Below are positions 9,238 to 18,750 of a DNA stretch of 64,000 nucleotides, piece after piece. The notes beneath the pieces are model-generated. The model made no database searches. It saw only the letters and a list, made by a program, of their open reading frames with translations, and was not told where the DNA came from. The DNA lies in the NCBI RefSeq assembly GCF_017696175.1, contig NZ_JAAORE010000003.1:372001-436000 (forward strand), written 5' to 3'. The translations under genes were made by a program, and so were the position numbers. This stretch comes from Prochlorococcus marinus XMU1404. Its GTDB lineage: Bacteria > Cyanobacteriota > Cyanobacteriia > PCC-6307 > Cyanobiaceae. Position 1 is the stretch's first letter, and each line of letters opens with the position of its first letter.

Positions 9238-12200
9238 ATGAGAGAGAGTATCAAAAGAATCGACGAGCCATATCATGATAGTTATTCCCCAAATGGAATA
9301 ATTGGGGAAAAAGATGCGTGTGGAGTTGGTTTCATAGCAAATGTTAAAGGTATAGAAAGCAACTGGATCCTTAAACAATCACTGAAGGGACTTAATTGCA
9401 TGGAGCATAGAGGAGGTTGTGGTGGAGATAGTGACTCAGGAGATGGAGCAGGCATTTTATGTTCAATACCATGGCAATACCTAGAAGAAGAATTGAATCT
9501 AAAAAAGAAAGAAAACTTTAATAGAGGTTTAGGTATGGTTTTTATGCCTAATAAAAAAGATAAAATTGAAGAATGTAAATCAATATGTGATCAGGAAGCA
9601 GAAAAATTAAGAGTCAGCAATACAATTTGGAGAACAGTGCCTGTAAATAATGAAACCTTAGGTCCTTTAGCTAAGGCAAATGCTCCATTTATCTGTCAGT
9701 GGATTTTATATGTAGATAAAAAAGATCATCAAGATATTGAGAGGCTTTTATTCCAATTAAGGAAAAGAATTGAAAAAAAAATAAGAGAAAATTTTAAAAA
9801 CCATGTTGGGGATTGTGAATTTTATTTTGCCTCATTAAGTTCTCAAACAGTTGTTTATAAAGGTATGGTTCGTTCTGAAATATTATCTGAGTTTTATAAA
9901 GATTTAAAAGAAGAGACTTTTAGAGTCTCATTTTCTGTTTATCATCGGAGATTTAGTACTAATACACTTCCAAAATGGCCTTTAGCTCAGCCCATGAGAT
10001 TTTTAGGTCATAATGGTGAAATAAATACTCTCTTAGGAAATATTAACTGGGCTAAGGCTTCAGAAAAACATTTAGATGATTTTTGGGGAGATTTATCTAA
10101 TGAAATCAAGCCGATTGTAGATGTAAATAAAAGCGATTCATCAAATCTTGATGCAACCCTTGAAATTAATATTCGCTCAGGCCAACCAATAACTGATTCA
10201 TTATTGAAACTTGTTCCTGAAGCATTTAGAGATCAACCAGAACTAGAACAAAGGGATGACATTAAAGCATTTTATGAGTATTCTGCGAGCCTACAAGAAG
10301 CTTGGGATGGACCTGCCCTCCTTGTATTTACAGATGGAAATTTTGTAGGAGCAACGCTTGATAGAAATGGTCTAAGACCAGCAAGATATTCAATAACAAA
10401 TGATGGTTTTGTAATAATGGGTTCCGAAACAGGAGTAGTAGAACTTGAAGAGGAAACAGTAATAGAGAAAGGTCGATTAGGACCGGGACAAATGTTGGCA
10501 GTTGATTTTCATCAACATAGAATACTGAGAAATTGGGAGGTAAAATCTGAAGCAGCTCAAAGGCATGATTATAAACATCTCCTTAGTAAAAGAACTATAA
10601 AAATAGAAAATAATAAATGGTTTAAAGACTGCAAACTAAAAGACCTTGAGTTATTACAACAACAAACTGCATATGGTTTTTCAGCGGAAGATAATGATCT
10701 TATCTTAGATTCCATGGCTTCATTAGCTAAAGAGCCTACTTACTGTATGGGCGACGACATCCCACTAGCAGTGCTTTCATCAAAGCCACATATTTTGTAT
10801 GACTATTTTAAGCAAAGATTTGCGCAAGTTACTAATCCTCCTATTGACCCTTTAAGAGAAAAACTGGTAATGAGTTTAGAGATGCATCTTGGAGAAAGAT
10901 GTACACCATTTGAGATTAAAGATCCTAAACCTTTTATCCATTTAAAAAGTCCAATTCTCAATGAGGAAGAACTCATTTCCATTAAAAAATCAAAAATTAA
11001 ATCTCAAACAATTTCAAGTTTGTTTAATATTGAGGAAGGTATTACAGGCTTAGAGAACCAATTAAAAGCAATTTGTAAACAGAGTGAGCTTTCTATAAAA
11101 GAAGGTTGCTCTTTAATTATTATTTCTGATAAAGGAATTAATCCTAAAAAGACTTTTATTCCTCCCTTACTTGCTGTTGGAGCTATTCATCATTATCTTC
11201 TGAAAAAAGAAATCAGGCTAAAAGCTTCGTTAATAATTGAGACAGGTCAATGTTGGAGCACACATCACTTAGCTTGTTTGATTGGTTATGGTGCAAGCGC
11301 AGTTTGCCCTTGGTTGACATTTGAAGCAGGAAGACATTGGTTAAAACATCCAAAAACTCAAAAACTTATAGATAGTAAAAAGATCAATTCGTTATCAATA
11401 ACTGATGTTCAAGCAAATATTAAAAAAGCTTTAGAAGACGGTCTGAGAAAAATTCTTTCTAAAATAGGCATCTCACTTTTGTCTAGTTACCATGGAGCAC
11501 AAATTTTTGAAGCCGTTGGCCTTGGTTCTGACTTAATAACAATTGCTTTTGATGGGACAACAAGCCGAATTGCTGGCATAACACTAAAAGAGTTAACTAA
11601 TGAAACGCTTTCAATTCATACGAAAGCCTACCCAGAGATAGATTTAAAAAAATTAGAATTCTTAGGATTTGTACAATTTAGAAATAATGGAGAATATCAC
11701 TCTAATAATCCTGAGATGTCCAAGGTTTTACATTCGGCTGTAAAACAAGGACCTGGATATGATCATTTTGAAACTTACAAAAAACTAATTAGTAATAGGC
11801 CTTCCACATCTTTAAGAGATTTACTAACAATAAGTTCAAAAAGAAAAAGCATTCCTCTAGAGGAAGTGGAAAGCGTCGAATCAATTTGCAAAAGGTTTTG
11901 CACTGGAGGAATGAGTTTGGGTGCATTATCAAGAGAAGCGCATGAAGTTTTAGCAGTTGCAATGAATAGAATTGGTGGGAAAAGTAATAGTGGCGAAGGG
12001 GGAGAAGATCCAGCTCGATTTAATGTTTTAAATGATATTGATGAAAATAATCAATCAGCGACATTGCCATTTATAAAAGGTCTGGAAAATGGAGATACCG
12101 CATGCTCAGCTATTAAACAAATAGCATCAGGAAGATTTGGAGTTACACCTGAATATCTGCGAAGTGGTAAACAACTAGAAATTAAAATGGCTCAAGGTGC

Positions 12201-13812
12201 AAAACCTGGCGAAGGGGGACAGTTGCCTGGTCCAAAAGTTGATTCTTACATTGCAAAACTAAGAAATAGTAAACCAGGAGTAGCCCTTATATCTCCTCCA
12301 CCTCATCACGATATTTATTCAATTGAAGATTTAGCTCAACTAATTCACGACTTACACCAAGTCCATCCAAAAGCTAAGGTCAGCGTTAAACTTGTTTCTG
12401 AAATTGGTATCGGCACTATTGCTGCTGGAGTAAGCAAAGCTAATGCAGATGTAATTCAAATTTCAGGCCATGACGGAGGAACAGGTGCTTCACCTCTAAG
12501 TTCTATTAAGCATGCAGGTTTACCTTGGGAACTAGGTGTCGCTGAGGTTCATAAATCTCTACTAGAAAATAACTTACGTGAAAGAGTAATTTTGAGAACT
12601 GATGGAGGTCTTAAAACTGGCTGGGATGTAGTTATTGCAGCTTTACTAGGTGCTGAAGAATATGGATTCGGTTCTGTAGCGATGATTGCGGAAGGATGCA
12701 TAATGGCTAGGGTTTGTCATACAAACAAGTGTCCTGTTGGGGTTGCTACTCAAAAAGAAGAATTACGAAAAAGATTTAAAGGGATTCCCGAAAATGTAGT
12801 CAATTTTTTCTTATATATTGCTGAAGAAGTAAGACAGATAATGAGTAGTATAGGTGTTTCTAATATGGAAGAACTGATTGGCAATCAAGAATTTCTTTCT
12901 ACAAGAAATATCGGCCTTCCAAAAACTTCCAATATTGATCTTTCTTCTTTAGTAAATAATGAATCCTCGACCGAGGATAGATCATGGTTAAAACATTCAA
13001 ACAATGCACATAGTAATGGTTATGTATTAGAAGACGATTTTTTGTCAGATACTGAGTTCATAGATTCCATTAAAAATCACGAAAAATTAATCAAAGAAAT
13101 TGAGATAAAAAATACAGACAGAAGTGTTTGTGCGAAAATATCAGGCGAAATTGCAGAACTTCATGGAAACACAGGCTTCAATGGAGAACTCAACTTAAAT
13201 TTCAAAGGATATGCAGGACAGAGCTTTGGTGCTTTTTTATTGAAGGGAATGAATGTTCAATTAATCGGAGAAGCTAATGATTATGTTTGTAAAGGAATGA
13301 ATGGAGGAATACTCACAATAATTCCACCAAAAATAGATGAAATCTCCTCCGGACAAGTCATCTTAGGAAATACTTGCCTTTATGGAGCAACAGGTGGGAA
13401 ATTATTTGCATTAGGAAAATCAGGAGAAAGATTTGCAGTAAGAAATAGTGGTGCTGTGGCAGTAACAGAGGGAGCAGGTGATCATTGTTGTGAATACATG
13501 ACTGGTGGGAAAGTAGTTATTCTAGGTTCCACAGGAAGGAATATTGGTGCAGGCATGACTGGTGGAATAGCTTTTATACTCGATGAGAATAACGATTTAA
13601 TTAATAAAGTTAATAAGGAAATAGTTAGCATTCACAAAATAACTTCATCAAAGCAGGAAGATATCTTATTGGAAATTATTAGAGAATATCGAGCAAAAAC
13701 AAATAGCTTAAAGGCTTCCAAAATAATTGAAAATTGGTCTTATTTCAAGAGCACTTTCAAATTAATAGTTCCCCCAAGCGAAGAAGAGATGCTTGGCATA
13801 AAGAGAATGTAG
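9238..13812 (+). CDS. glsF: Ferredoxin-dependent glutamate synthase (GOGAT)
   Basis: Makes two glutamates from 2-oxoglutarate and glutamine with electrons from reduced ferredoxin, the central step of nitrogen assimilation. It has 1524 residues. The glutamine amidotransferase nucleophile is Cys28 (EKDACGVGF), so a 27-residue propeptide should be removed. After the class II amidotransferase domain come the central domain, the FMN-binding synthase domain (GGKSNSGEGGEDPARF; HDGGTGASPLSSIKHAG), the 3Fe-4S cysteines (CIMARVCHTNKCPVG) and the C-terminal GXGXG beta-helix. The length and lack of a partner small-subunit gene fit the ferredoxin type. The next gene starts immediately after its stop. Confidence 0.96.
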   Translation: MRESIKRIDEPYHDSYSPNGIIGEKDACGVGFIANVKGIESNWILKQSLKGLNCMEHRGGCGGDSDSGDGAGILCSIPWQYLEEELNLKKKENFNRGLGMVFMPNKKDKIEECKSICDQEAEKLRVSNTIWRTVPVNNETLGPLAKANAPFICQWILYVDKKDHQDIERLLFQLRKRIEKKIRENFKNHVGDCEFYFASLSSQTVVYKGMVRSEILSEFYKDLKEETFRVSFSVYHRRFSTNTLPKWPLAQPMRFLGHNGEINTLLGNINWAKASEKHLDDFWGDLSNEIKPIVDVNKSDSSNLDATLEINIRSGQPITDSLLKLVPEAFRDQPELEQRDDIKAFYEYSASLQEAWDGPALLVFTDGNFVGATLDRNGLRPARYSITNDGFVIMGSETGVVELEEETVIEKGRLGPGQMLAVDFHQHRILRNWEVKSEAAQRHDYKHLLSKRTIKIENNKWFKDCKLKDLELLQQQTAYGFSAEDNDLILDSMASLAKEPTYCMGDDIPLAVLSSKPHILYDYFKQRFAQVTNPPIDPLREKLVMSLEMHLGERCTPFEIKDPKPFIHLKSPILNEEELISIKKSKIKSQTISSLFNIEEGITGLENQLKAICKQSELSIKEGCSLIIISDKGINPKKTFIPPLLAVGAIHHYLLKKEIRLKASLIIETGQCWSTHHLACLIGYGASAVCPWLTFEAGRHWLKHPKTQKLIDSKKINSLSITDVQANIKKALEDGLRKILSKIGISLLSSYHGAQIFEAVGLGSDLITIAFDGTTSRIAGITLKELTNETLSIHTKAYPEIDLKKLEFLGFVQFRNNGEYHSNNPEMSKVLHSAVKQGPGYDHFETYKKLISNRPSTSLRDLLTISSKRKSIPLEEVESVESICKRFCTGGMSLGALSREAHEVLAVAMNRIGGKSNSGEGGEDPARFNVLNDIDENNQSATLPFIKGLENGDTACSAIKQIASGRFGVTPEYLRSGKQLEIKMAQGAKPGEGGQLPGPKVDSYIAKLRNSKPGVALISPPPHHDIYSIEDLAQLIHDLHQVHPKAKVSVKLVSEIGIGTIAAGVSKANADVIQISGHDGGTGASPLSSIKHAGLPWELGVAEVHKSLLENNLRERVILRTDGGLKTGWDVVIAALLGAEEYGFGSVAMIAEGCIMARVCHTNKCPVGVATQKEELRKRFKGIPENVVNFFLYIAEEVRQIMSSIGVSNMEELIGNQEFLSTRNIGLPKTSNIDLSSLVNNESSTEDRSWLKHSNNAHSNGYVLEDDFLSDTEFIDSIKNHEKLIKEIEIKNTDRSVCAKISGEIAELHGNTGFNGELNLNFKGYAGQSFGAFLLKGMNVQLIGEANDYVCKGMNGGILTIIPPKIDEISSGQVILGNTCLYGATGGKLFALGKSGERFAVRNSGAVAVTEGAGDHCCEYMTGGKVVILGSTGRNIGAGMTGGIAFILDENNDLINKVNKEIVSIHKITSSKQEDILLEIIREYRAKTNSLKASKIIENWSYFKSTFKLIVPPSEEEMLGIKRM

Positions 13813-14106
13813 ATGCCTTTCTTTGTAAAAACTGAAATCATAAAAAAAGAATACTTAATTAATAATGATTTAAAACGAAAAATAATTAACGAACATATTG
13901 ATTGGATCAAAAAATTAAAAAAAGAGGGAATTAATATAAAAAGTGGTTTTTTAGTAGATGAGTTAAAGAAGCCAGGTTACGGCGGATTACTTATTCTTGA
14001 GATGAATAATTATAAAAATGCACTAAAAATCATTAAGAAAGATCCAATGATTAAAAATGATCTAGTTGAATGGAAATTAAATGAGTGGGTAGATTCAAAT
14101 AAATGA
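13813..14106 (+). CDS. YciI-like (YCII domain) protein
   Basis: A 97-residue protein with the look of the YCII dimeric alpha-beta barrel family: an opening beta strand (MPFFVKTEII), a helix containing HIDWIKKLKKEG, a second strand around KSGFLVDE, then a GGLLILEM strand and a helix with KIIKKDPMIK. Many family members are uncharacterised, and no catalytic role can be claimed. Its ATG directly abuts the TAG of glsF, which suggests co-transcription and translational coupling with glutamate synthase; functional linkage is inference. Confidence 0.65.
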   Translation: MPFFVKTEIIKKEYLINNDLKRKIINEHIDWIKKLKKEGINIKSGFLVDELKKPGYGGLLILEMNNYKNALKIIKKDPMIKNDLVEWKLNEWVDSNK

Positions 14107-14112
14107 AAATGC

Positions 14113-15006
14113 CTACCTTGGATACTTTTTCATAAGCTTTTGAATCTCTTCAGCATGGTAACTGCTTCGAGTTAAAGGAGAACTAACTACTTGCATAAAG
14201 TCCAAATCTTTTTCCCCGAAAACTTTAAAATAATTAAATTTTGTGGGACTCACAAATCTTTGAACAGGTAAATGATTAGGGCCAGGAGATAAATATTGGC
14301 CAATAGTAACAATATCAACGAAATTTCTTTTTAAATCCTCAAGAAGACTTAAGACCTCCTCATCTTTTTCCCCTAAACCAAGCATAAAACCTGACTTTGT
14401 ATAAACTTTGGGAGAATAGTCTCTGGTTCTTTTAAGTAACTCAAGAGTTCTCTTATAATTACCCTGAGGTCTTACTTTTTTATATAGCGAAGACACAGTC
14501 TCAATATTATGATTTAAAACGTTTGGATTTGAATCAAGAACTTTTTCAAGCGCTTTCCAGTTCCCACAAAAATCAGGAATTAAAAGCTCAATAGTAGTTT
14601 CAGGAGACTTTTTTCTTACTTGATTAACACATTCAAAAAATTGAGATGCACCACCATCCTCAAGATCATCTCTATTAACTGATGTAACTACAACATGTTT
14701 AAGCTTCATTCTATAAACTGCTTCAGCTAGACGATATGGTTCTGTTGGATCTAATTCTCTTTTAGATCTATCAAAATCAATATCGCAATATGGACATGCT
14801 CTAGTACAGCCAGGTCCCATTATTAGGAAAGTGGCAGTTCCACTAGCAAAACATTCACCAATATTTGGACAGCTTGCTTCTTGACATACTGTATTTAGAT
14901 TTAAATCATTTAACAAATTTGCAGTATTGCCAATCCTCTCAACTTGAGGAGCTTTTACTCTTAACCATTCAGGTTTTGAAATTAAACTATTAGGATTATT
15001 AGTCAA
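14113..15006 (-). CDS. lipA: Lipoyl synthase
   Basis: Radical-SAM enzyme that inserts two sulfurs into octanoyl groups on lipoyl domains; 297 residues. Both cluster motifs are complete: the auxiliary cluster [12 protein letters not shown] and the radical-SAM [10 protein letters not shown]. The conserved C-terminal RSSYHAEE serine ligand is also present. It converges on the YciI-like gene. Its upstream region is the 292-bp gap before the recombinase-like gene. Confidence 0.96.
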   Translation of the reverse strand: MTNNPNSLISKPEWLRVKAPQVERIGNTANLLNDLNLNTVCQEASCPNIGECFASGTATFLIMGPGCTRACPYCDIDFDRSKRELDPTEPYRLAEAVYRMKLKHVVVTSVNRDDLEDGGASQFFECVNQVRKKSPETTIELLIPDFCGNWKALEKVLDSNPNVLNHNIETVSSLYKKVRPQGNYKRTLELLKRTRDYSPKVYTKSGFMLGLGEKDEEVLSLLEDLKRNFVDIVTIGQYLSPGPNHLPVQRFVSPTKFNYFKVFGEKDLDFMQVVSSPLTRSSYHAEEIQKLMKKYPR

Positions 15007-15298
15007 ATTAATTGTTTCTGGCCTGTAATATTATTTTACTAAAAACAATTTGAATTAACTATTAATCATTTCAAAAATGAAGCCTATTCAATAGAAGTTA
15101 AAAAATAGATGAATTTAACAAGTCTATCGATAATTTTAAAAATCCTAATTCAAGTTACTACATAAATAATGTTTTGTTTCAGCAACTATAATTAAAACAG
15201 AATCAAGAATGTTGTTTTAATTACAGATATCAGAACGTTTTAGTCACATAGTAAATAAATAATTATGCTGCAATAATTGATTTTTTTTGTACTAATAA
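15007..15298. other. Intergenic region between lipA and recombinase-like gene
   Basis: 292 bp, extremely A/T-rich, without a convincing gene, tRNA or terminator. It must hold the divergent promoters for lipA (minus) and the recombinase-like gene (plus). A short frame of 18 codons around 15110-15166 has no recognisable similarity and I do not call it. Confidence 0.5.
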
Positions 15299-15973
15299 GT
15301 GTTTTTTTACTTATTTAATGATACAGTAAAAAATATACGTAATAAAACTTTGACTTTTAAATTTAAAAGAAAACGTCTTTTACTATCTGAAAAAAATAAA
15401 AACTCTAAAGCAATAGGTTATGCTAGAGCTACCGATAATGAATATGAATATTTAGAAGAGCAAATCAAATCCTTAAAGAAAGAGGGTTGCAGTTTAATTT
15501 TCTCTGAATTTATAAGTTTAGATGAAGAAGTCAAACCCCAACTAAATAAAGCTGTAAATTGCTTATCTAAAGGCGATCAATTAATAATAACTCAGCTTGA
15601 TCGAGCATTTAAAAATAAAAAAGAATGTTTGAGGACAATAAATAAACTCATTAATAAGGATATTAAATTACGAACTTTGACTGGTTTTTTTGCAGCTAAT
15701 GAATCCTGTAAAACAAATTCTTCAATTTATAAGATTTTATATGAATTAGATAAATTAGAAGAAAAAAGTTTAGGTGAAAGAAAAAAAGAACAGCTATTAC
15801 GCAGAAAATTATCTGGAAATAATCTCGGAGGAAGGCCCAAAATAAGTCCTTTAAAAGAATCTTTAGTAATCAGATTGCGTAATGAGGGATATTCATATCG
15901 ATCAATCAGATCACAAACGGGAATTGCATTGTCAACAATAAGAAGAGTGATTTTGGAGGGAGAATTCAAATAA
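15299..15973 (+). CDS. Serine-recombinase-like protein with altered active site
   Basis: 224 residues laid out like a resolvase/invertase: catalytic fold from ~37-140 (KAIGYARATDNEYEYLEEQ; KGDQLIITQLDRAF), long E-helix (LEEKSLGERKKEQ), a GGRPK linker and a C-terminal helix-turn-helix (RNEGYSYRSIRSQTGIALSTIRRVI). Against gamma-delta resolvase, the nucleophilic Ser10 position is Thr45, Arg45 is Lys79 and Arg71 is Lys105, while Arg8 and Asp67-Arg68 equivalents remain. Strand exchange therefore seems unlikely; a DNA-binding or regulatory role is my inference. The start is uncertain: GTG at 15299 or TTG at 15350, both ahead of the conserved fold. A 70-residue gene follows after 1 nt. No inverted repeats or partner recombination sites were seen. 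Confidence 0.7.
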   Translation: MFFYLFNDTVKNIRNKTLTFKFKRKRLLLSEKNKNSKAIGYARATDNEYEYLEEQIKSLKKEGCSLIFSEFISLDEEVKPQLNKAVNCLSKGDQLIITQLDRAFKNKKECLRTINKLINKDIKLRTLTGFFAANESCKTNSSIYKILYELDKLEEKSLGERKKEQLLRRKLSGNNLGGRPKISPLKESLVIRLRNEGYSYRSIRSQTGIALSTIRRVILEGEFK

Positions 15974-15974
15974 A

Positions 15975-16187
15975 ATGAAGAAGAAAGAAATTGAAAATTT
16001 AATTAAAGAAAATTTTAAAGATACAGCATTGCGTATTTATGAATTAGATAATGAAGATAGAAAAAGTTTGTTAGCAGAATATAGAGAATGGATTATGAAT
16101 GATTTAAATTTTGAAGAAGTAATGATGTTACCTTATGAAGCCTATAGTGATAGATTAGATTCTAATTTCTTAGACGATTTACTTTAA
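15975..16187 (+). CDS. Small conserved-type hypothetical protein
   Basis: 70 residues, acidic and helical by eye, with no cysteine pairs or membrane segment (KKEIENLIKENFKDTALRIYELDNEDRKSLLAEYREWIMNDL, shown here only to position ~43 in two halves around residue 20). I cannot assign a family. It begins 1 nt after the recombinase-like stop with a purine-rich leader, so the two are almost surely one transcript. It overlaps the end of the convergent beta-lactamase-fold gene by 4 nt. Confidence 0.6.
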   Translation: MKKKEIENLIKENFKDTALRIYELDNEDRKSLLAEYREWIMNDLNFEEVMMLPYEAYSDRLDSNFLDDLL

Positions 16188-17092
16188 ACCTCAATAGTAT
16201 ATCTCTTGTTAAATTCAAATACTTCTTTGGCTATTAATGGTAACAAGGAAGTATCTTTGGAATATTTTTCTCCATTACAAAAAACAACTAATAAAGTGTG
16301 TAGAGATTGACCATTAGTCCACCAAGCTGAATCATGTCTAACTTCTGACATTAAACCTGCTTTACTCCAAAGATTAATGCTTTCAGGTAAACCTTCACCC
16401 AAAAAACCATCTATTTGATTAAGAGAATCGTTTTTAAGAACAACTTTATTTAAATTTCTTTTTAAAAAACCTCGTAAATTTAAGTCATTTTTTTGATAAT
16501 CAATATGAATCATAATTTCCTCCAAAATCCTTGCAGCTGAATCAGAATTCATAGAGTTTCTATTTTTATTATCATGTCCATAAAATTCTTTTTCACGACC
16601 AAATGGTCCATCATCCCAGGTCTTCTGGCAGCAATTTATACCAATCAATTCCTCCCAATGTAAATCATGTAGCCAATCGTTTATTATACTTCTTTGATAT
16701 TTCCAATTTTCCCATAATTCTCCTTCAATACAAGGTCCGCTTGTTGTTCCAGTCAGTAAATCAATTAAGAAGCTTGTTGCATTATTACTTGAGAAATACA
16801 ACATTTTCCTTACTGCATCAATAATTTCATCTGATAATAATAAACTTCCTTTTTTAATCCAATAATATGCAGCGAGGCCATAAACCAACTTGACTATACT
16901 TGCAGGGTAAACCATTTTTCTATTATTAATACCAGCTCCAAAACCTTTAAATACACTTTTATCTTCACTTTTATAATTAATCCAAGTTATGGAAATATCT
17001 TCTCTTGAAAAATCTTTATTATAAGAGGATGCTTTCCCTAAAATATAATTTAAGGCTAGACCCATCTCTTCACTTATGTAGTAAAAGGACAT
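16184..17092 (-). CDS. Class A beta-lactamase-fold serine hydrolase
   Basis: 302 residues with the penicillin-recognising enzyme motifs: SxxK at Ser65-Lys68 (ASIVKL), SxN at Ser102-Asn104 and a KAG variant of KTG at 244-246. I cannot find a clear ExxLN omega-loop motif, so efficient beta-lactam hydrolysis is not supported; a DD-peptidase-like or other acyl-serine role is equally possible. No signal peptide is visible from the first ATG or from the internal Met10, so the cell compartment is unclear. Its start codon is 3 nt from that of the divergent NlpC/P60 gene, which suggests shared control and a linked job in cell-wall turnover. Confidence 0.75.
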   Translation of the reverse strand: MSFYYISEEMGLALNYILGKASSYNKDFSREDISITWINYKSEDKSVFKGFGAGINNRKMVYPASIVKLVYGLAAYYWIKKGSLLLSDEIIDAVRKMLYFSSNNATSFLIDLLTGTTSGPCIEGELWENWKYQRSIINDWLHDLHWEELIGINCCQKTWDDGPFGREKEFYGHDNKNRNSMNSDSAARILEEIMIHIDYQKNDLNLRGFLKRNLNKVVLKNDSLNQIDGFLGEGLPESINLWSKAGLMSEVRHDSAWWTNGQSLHTLLVVFCNGEKYSKDTSLLPLIAKEVFEFNKRYTIEV

Positions 17093-17095
17093 TGT

Positions 17096-17854
17096 ATGGA
17101 AAATTGTAAAAATCCTATCTCACTATTTAAACAAACTAATTTTTCAAAAACTATTTGGTGGAAATTAAAAGTTAATATTTCTGGATATCAAAATGAAAGA
17201 GAAGATAAGTTAGTAACTGAAATATTTAAAAATAGAATTTTTAGGTTAATTTATCCAAATATTTATCAACATGCCCATAAATTTTCAAGAATTCTAGTTC
17301 AACTTTATGAAGATGGTTACGTCTGTTGGATAAATTTAGATGGATTGATTATTGAGAAATACGAATTAGAAAAAACTGAGATTTTAAAAAATGAACACTT
17401 CTTTATAAAAGATAAAGTTGCCTCAATTTTGAAATGGATAGAGGATCAAGCAGAGTTAACTAATGAATACCTTTGGGGAGGCACATTGGGACCCAATTTT
17501 GATTGTTCCGGGTTAATTCAGACTGCTTTTTTAAAGCATCGTATTCATCTACCACGAGACTCTTATCAAATAAAAAGTTTTTGTAAGCACCTTTTTTATT
17601 TCAAAGAATCTTATGCAGCTCTACAGCCAGGAGATCTTTTATTTTTTGGGAATAAAAAAAATTGTGATCATGTTGGAATCTACAAAGGTGATGGACTGTA
17701 TTACCATTGTTCTGGAAAGGATTTTGGCAGAAATGGAATAGGATTAGACACCTTAAAAAATTCCAATGACAAAATCTCATTGCATTATAAATCTAAACTA
17801 ATTTCGGCAGGTAGAGTAATAAGGAATTACAGATGGGATAGAACGATACGTTAG
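17096..17854 (+). CDS. NlpC/P60 family peptidoglycan peptidase
   Basis: 252 residues: a ~100-residue N-terminal SH3-like part (VCWINLDGLI) followed by an NlpC/P60 domain. The catalytic triad reads as Cys137 (NFDCSGLIQ), His192 (DHVGIY) and His204 (YYHCSG), with the usual LQPGDLLFF strand. The two-domain plan resembles the cyanobacterial gamma-D-glutamyl-diamino-acid endopeptidases AvPCP/NpPCP of cell-wall recycling. No signal peptide is seen, which fits a cytoplasmic recycling enzyme. A good ribosome site (AAAGGA, 17084-17089) lies 6 nt before the ATG and inside the first codons of the divergent beta-lactamase-fold gene. Confidence 0.86.
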   Translation: MENCKNPISLFKQTNFSKTIWWKLKVNISGYQNEREDKLVTEIFKNRIFRLIYPNIYQHAHKFSRILVQLYEDGYVCWINLDGLIIEKYELEKTEILKNEHFFIKDKVASILKWIEDQAELTNEYLWGGTLGPNFDCSGLIQTAFLKHRIHLPRDSYQIKSFCKHLFYFKESYAALQPGDLLFFGNKKNCDHVGIYKGDGLYYHCSGKDFGRNGIGLDTLKNSNDKISLHYKSKLISAGRVIRNYRWDRTIR

Positions 17855-17916
17855 TAAATTGGGGTAACTCTGCAATTTAAAAATAAACTTATAAATATTG
17901 CTTTTTTTATTTAGGA

Positions 17917-18516
17917 TTAACCGGCAGTCCAAATATTTTTAATGATTGGCATTATGGTATCTAAGTGTAATGTCCCAACAAGTAGCCAAGCAAAAACAGC
18001 TCCTCCACAGCCTCCTAACCAAAATCCACTTGTAAAATCAGCCCAACCAGCTCTTGTAAATAAATCTTTTGGTGGATTATTAACAGTAGCGTCTGGAGGT
18101 TGAACATTAGGTGCTTTGCCAGGAGCATTATAAAGAACTAAAAGTGCAGTCAAAATATGCACAGCTCCAATTGCGGCTAGAAGACCGGCCGTTAGGGCAA
18201 ATTCAGAATTTCTTAAAGGACCAGTCATAGTGAAAGGACCATATAAGAGATATCCAAAAGCAGCTCCAGTTTCTAAACCTCTAAAATTTGGAGAAATACC
18301 TTCTCTATAAAAAGGCAAATTATTAATAAAGGCTTTTGTAAAATAGCCACTATTAACTGGAGTAGCTAAATTCCCAACACATGGATCAGTAACTGTTTTT
18401 ACTGCCCATTGTTCTGCAACACCAATATCATTTGGTTGCACAGAATTATCTATGTATTTTTCATCAAACTTGATTGAACTTGTTGATTCTGAGAATGATT
18501 TTTGAAAGTCGCTCAT
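17917..18516 (-). CDS. psaL: Photosystem I subunit XI
   Basis: PsaL (199 residues) lies at the centre of the PSI trimer and binds chlorophyll and carotenoid at the monomer interface. The soluble N-terminal part contains [14 protein letters not shown] and [17 protein letters not shown](T)G; two to three membrane helices follow, including [20 protein letters not shown] (to ~residue 130). It is the second gene of a psaI-psaL operon, 27 nt after psaI. Confidence 0.97.
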   Translation of the reverse strand: MSDFQKSFSESTSSIKFDEKYIDNSVQPNDIGVAEQWAVKTVTDPCVGNLATPVNSGYFTKAFINNLPFYREGISPNFRGLETGAAFGYLLYGPFTMTGPLRNSEFALTAGLLAAIGAVHILTALLVLYNAPGKAPNVQPPDATVNNPPKDLFTRAGWADFTSGFWLGGCGGAVFAWLLVGTLHLDTIMPIIKNIWTAG

Positions 18517-18543
18517 TTTTTTAATAATTTAGTGATTAATAAT

Positions 18544-18672
18544 TTATTCAGTTGCTGTAATAAATCTTCCAATTAATACAATAAAAACAGCAGGCATGGC
18601 TATACCAATTAATGGAACAAAAATTGAAGGTAGAAGACTTGGCAAATCAGATGGCATAGTTATTTTAAACAT
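18544..18672 (-). CDS. psaI: Photosystem I subunit VIII
   Basis: A 42-residue frame found by reading the minus strand: MFKITMPSDLPSLLPS..., then a single membrane helix (VPLIGIAMPAVFIVLIG) and a short RFITATE tail. The SLLPSIFVPLIGIAMPAVF core is the PsaI pattern. PsaI packs against PsaL in the trimer region, and it is encoded 27 nt upstream of psaL on the same strand. Translation could also start at the second methionine, giving 37 residues. Confidence 0.9.
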   Translation of the reverse strand: MFKITMPSDLPSLLPSIFVPLIGIAMPAVFIVLIGRFITATE

Positions 18673-18750
18673 CTTTGAATACTTTAGTATTTATCTGAGA
18701 AATAGTGTTAATTTTATTACTGGATGATATAAAAATTATTAACTTTTTAC

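Noticed and set aside
15113-15169. 18-codon frame (MNLTSLSIILKI...) that looks like a tiny membrane peptide
   Set aside because: Does not match PetN, PetL, PsbM or other small photosynthetic subunits; chance is likely in this composition.
17870-17916. Terminator after psaL
   Set aside because: AAATAAA/TTTATTT arms are present but are pure A/T and too weak to call.
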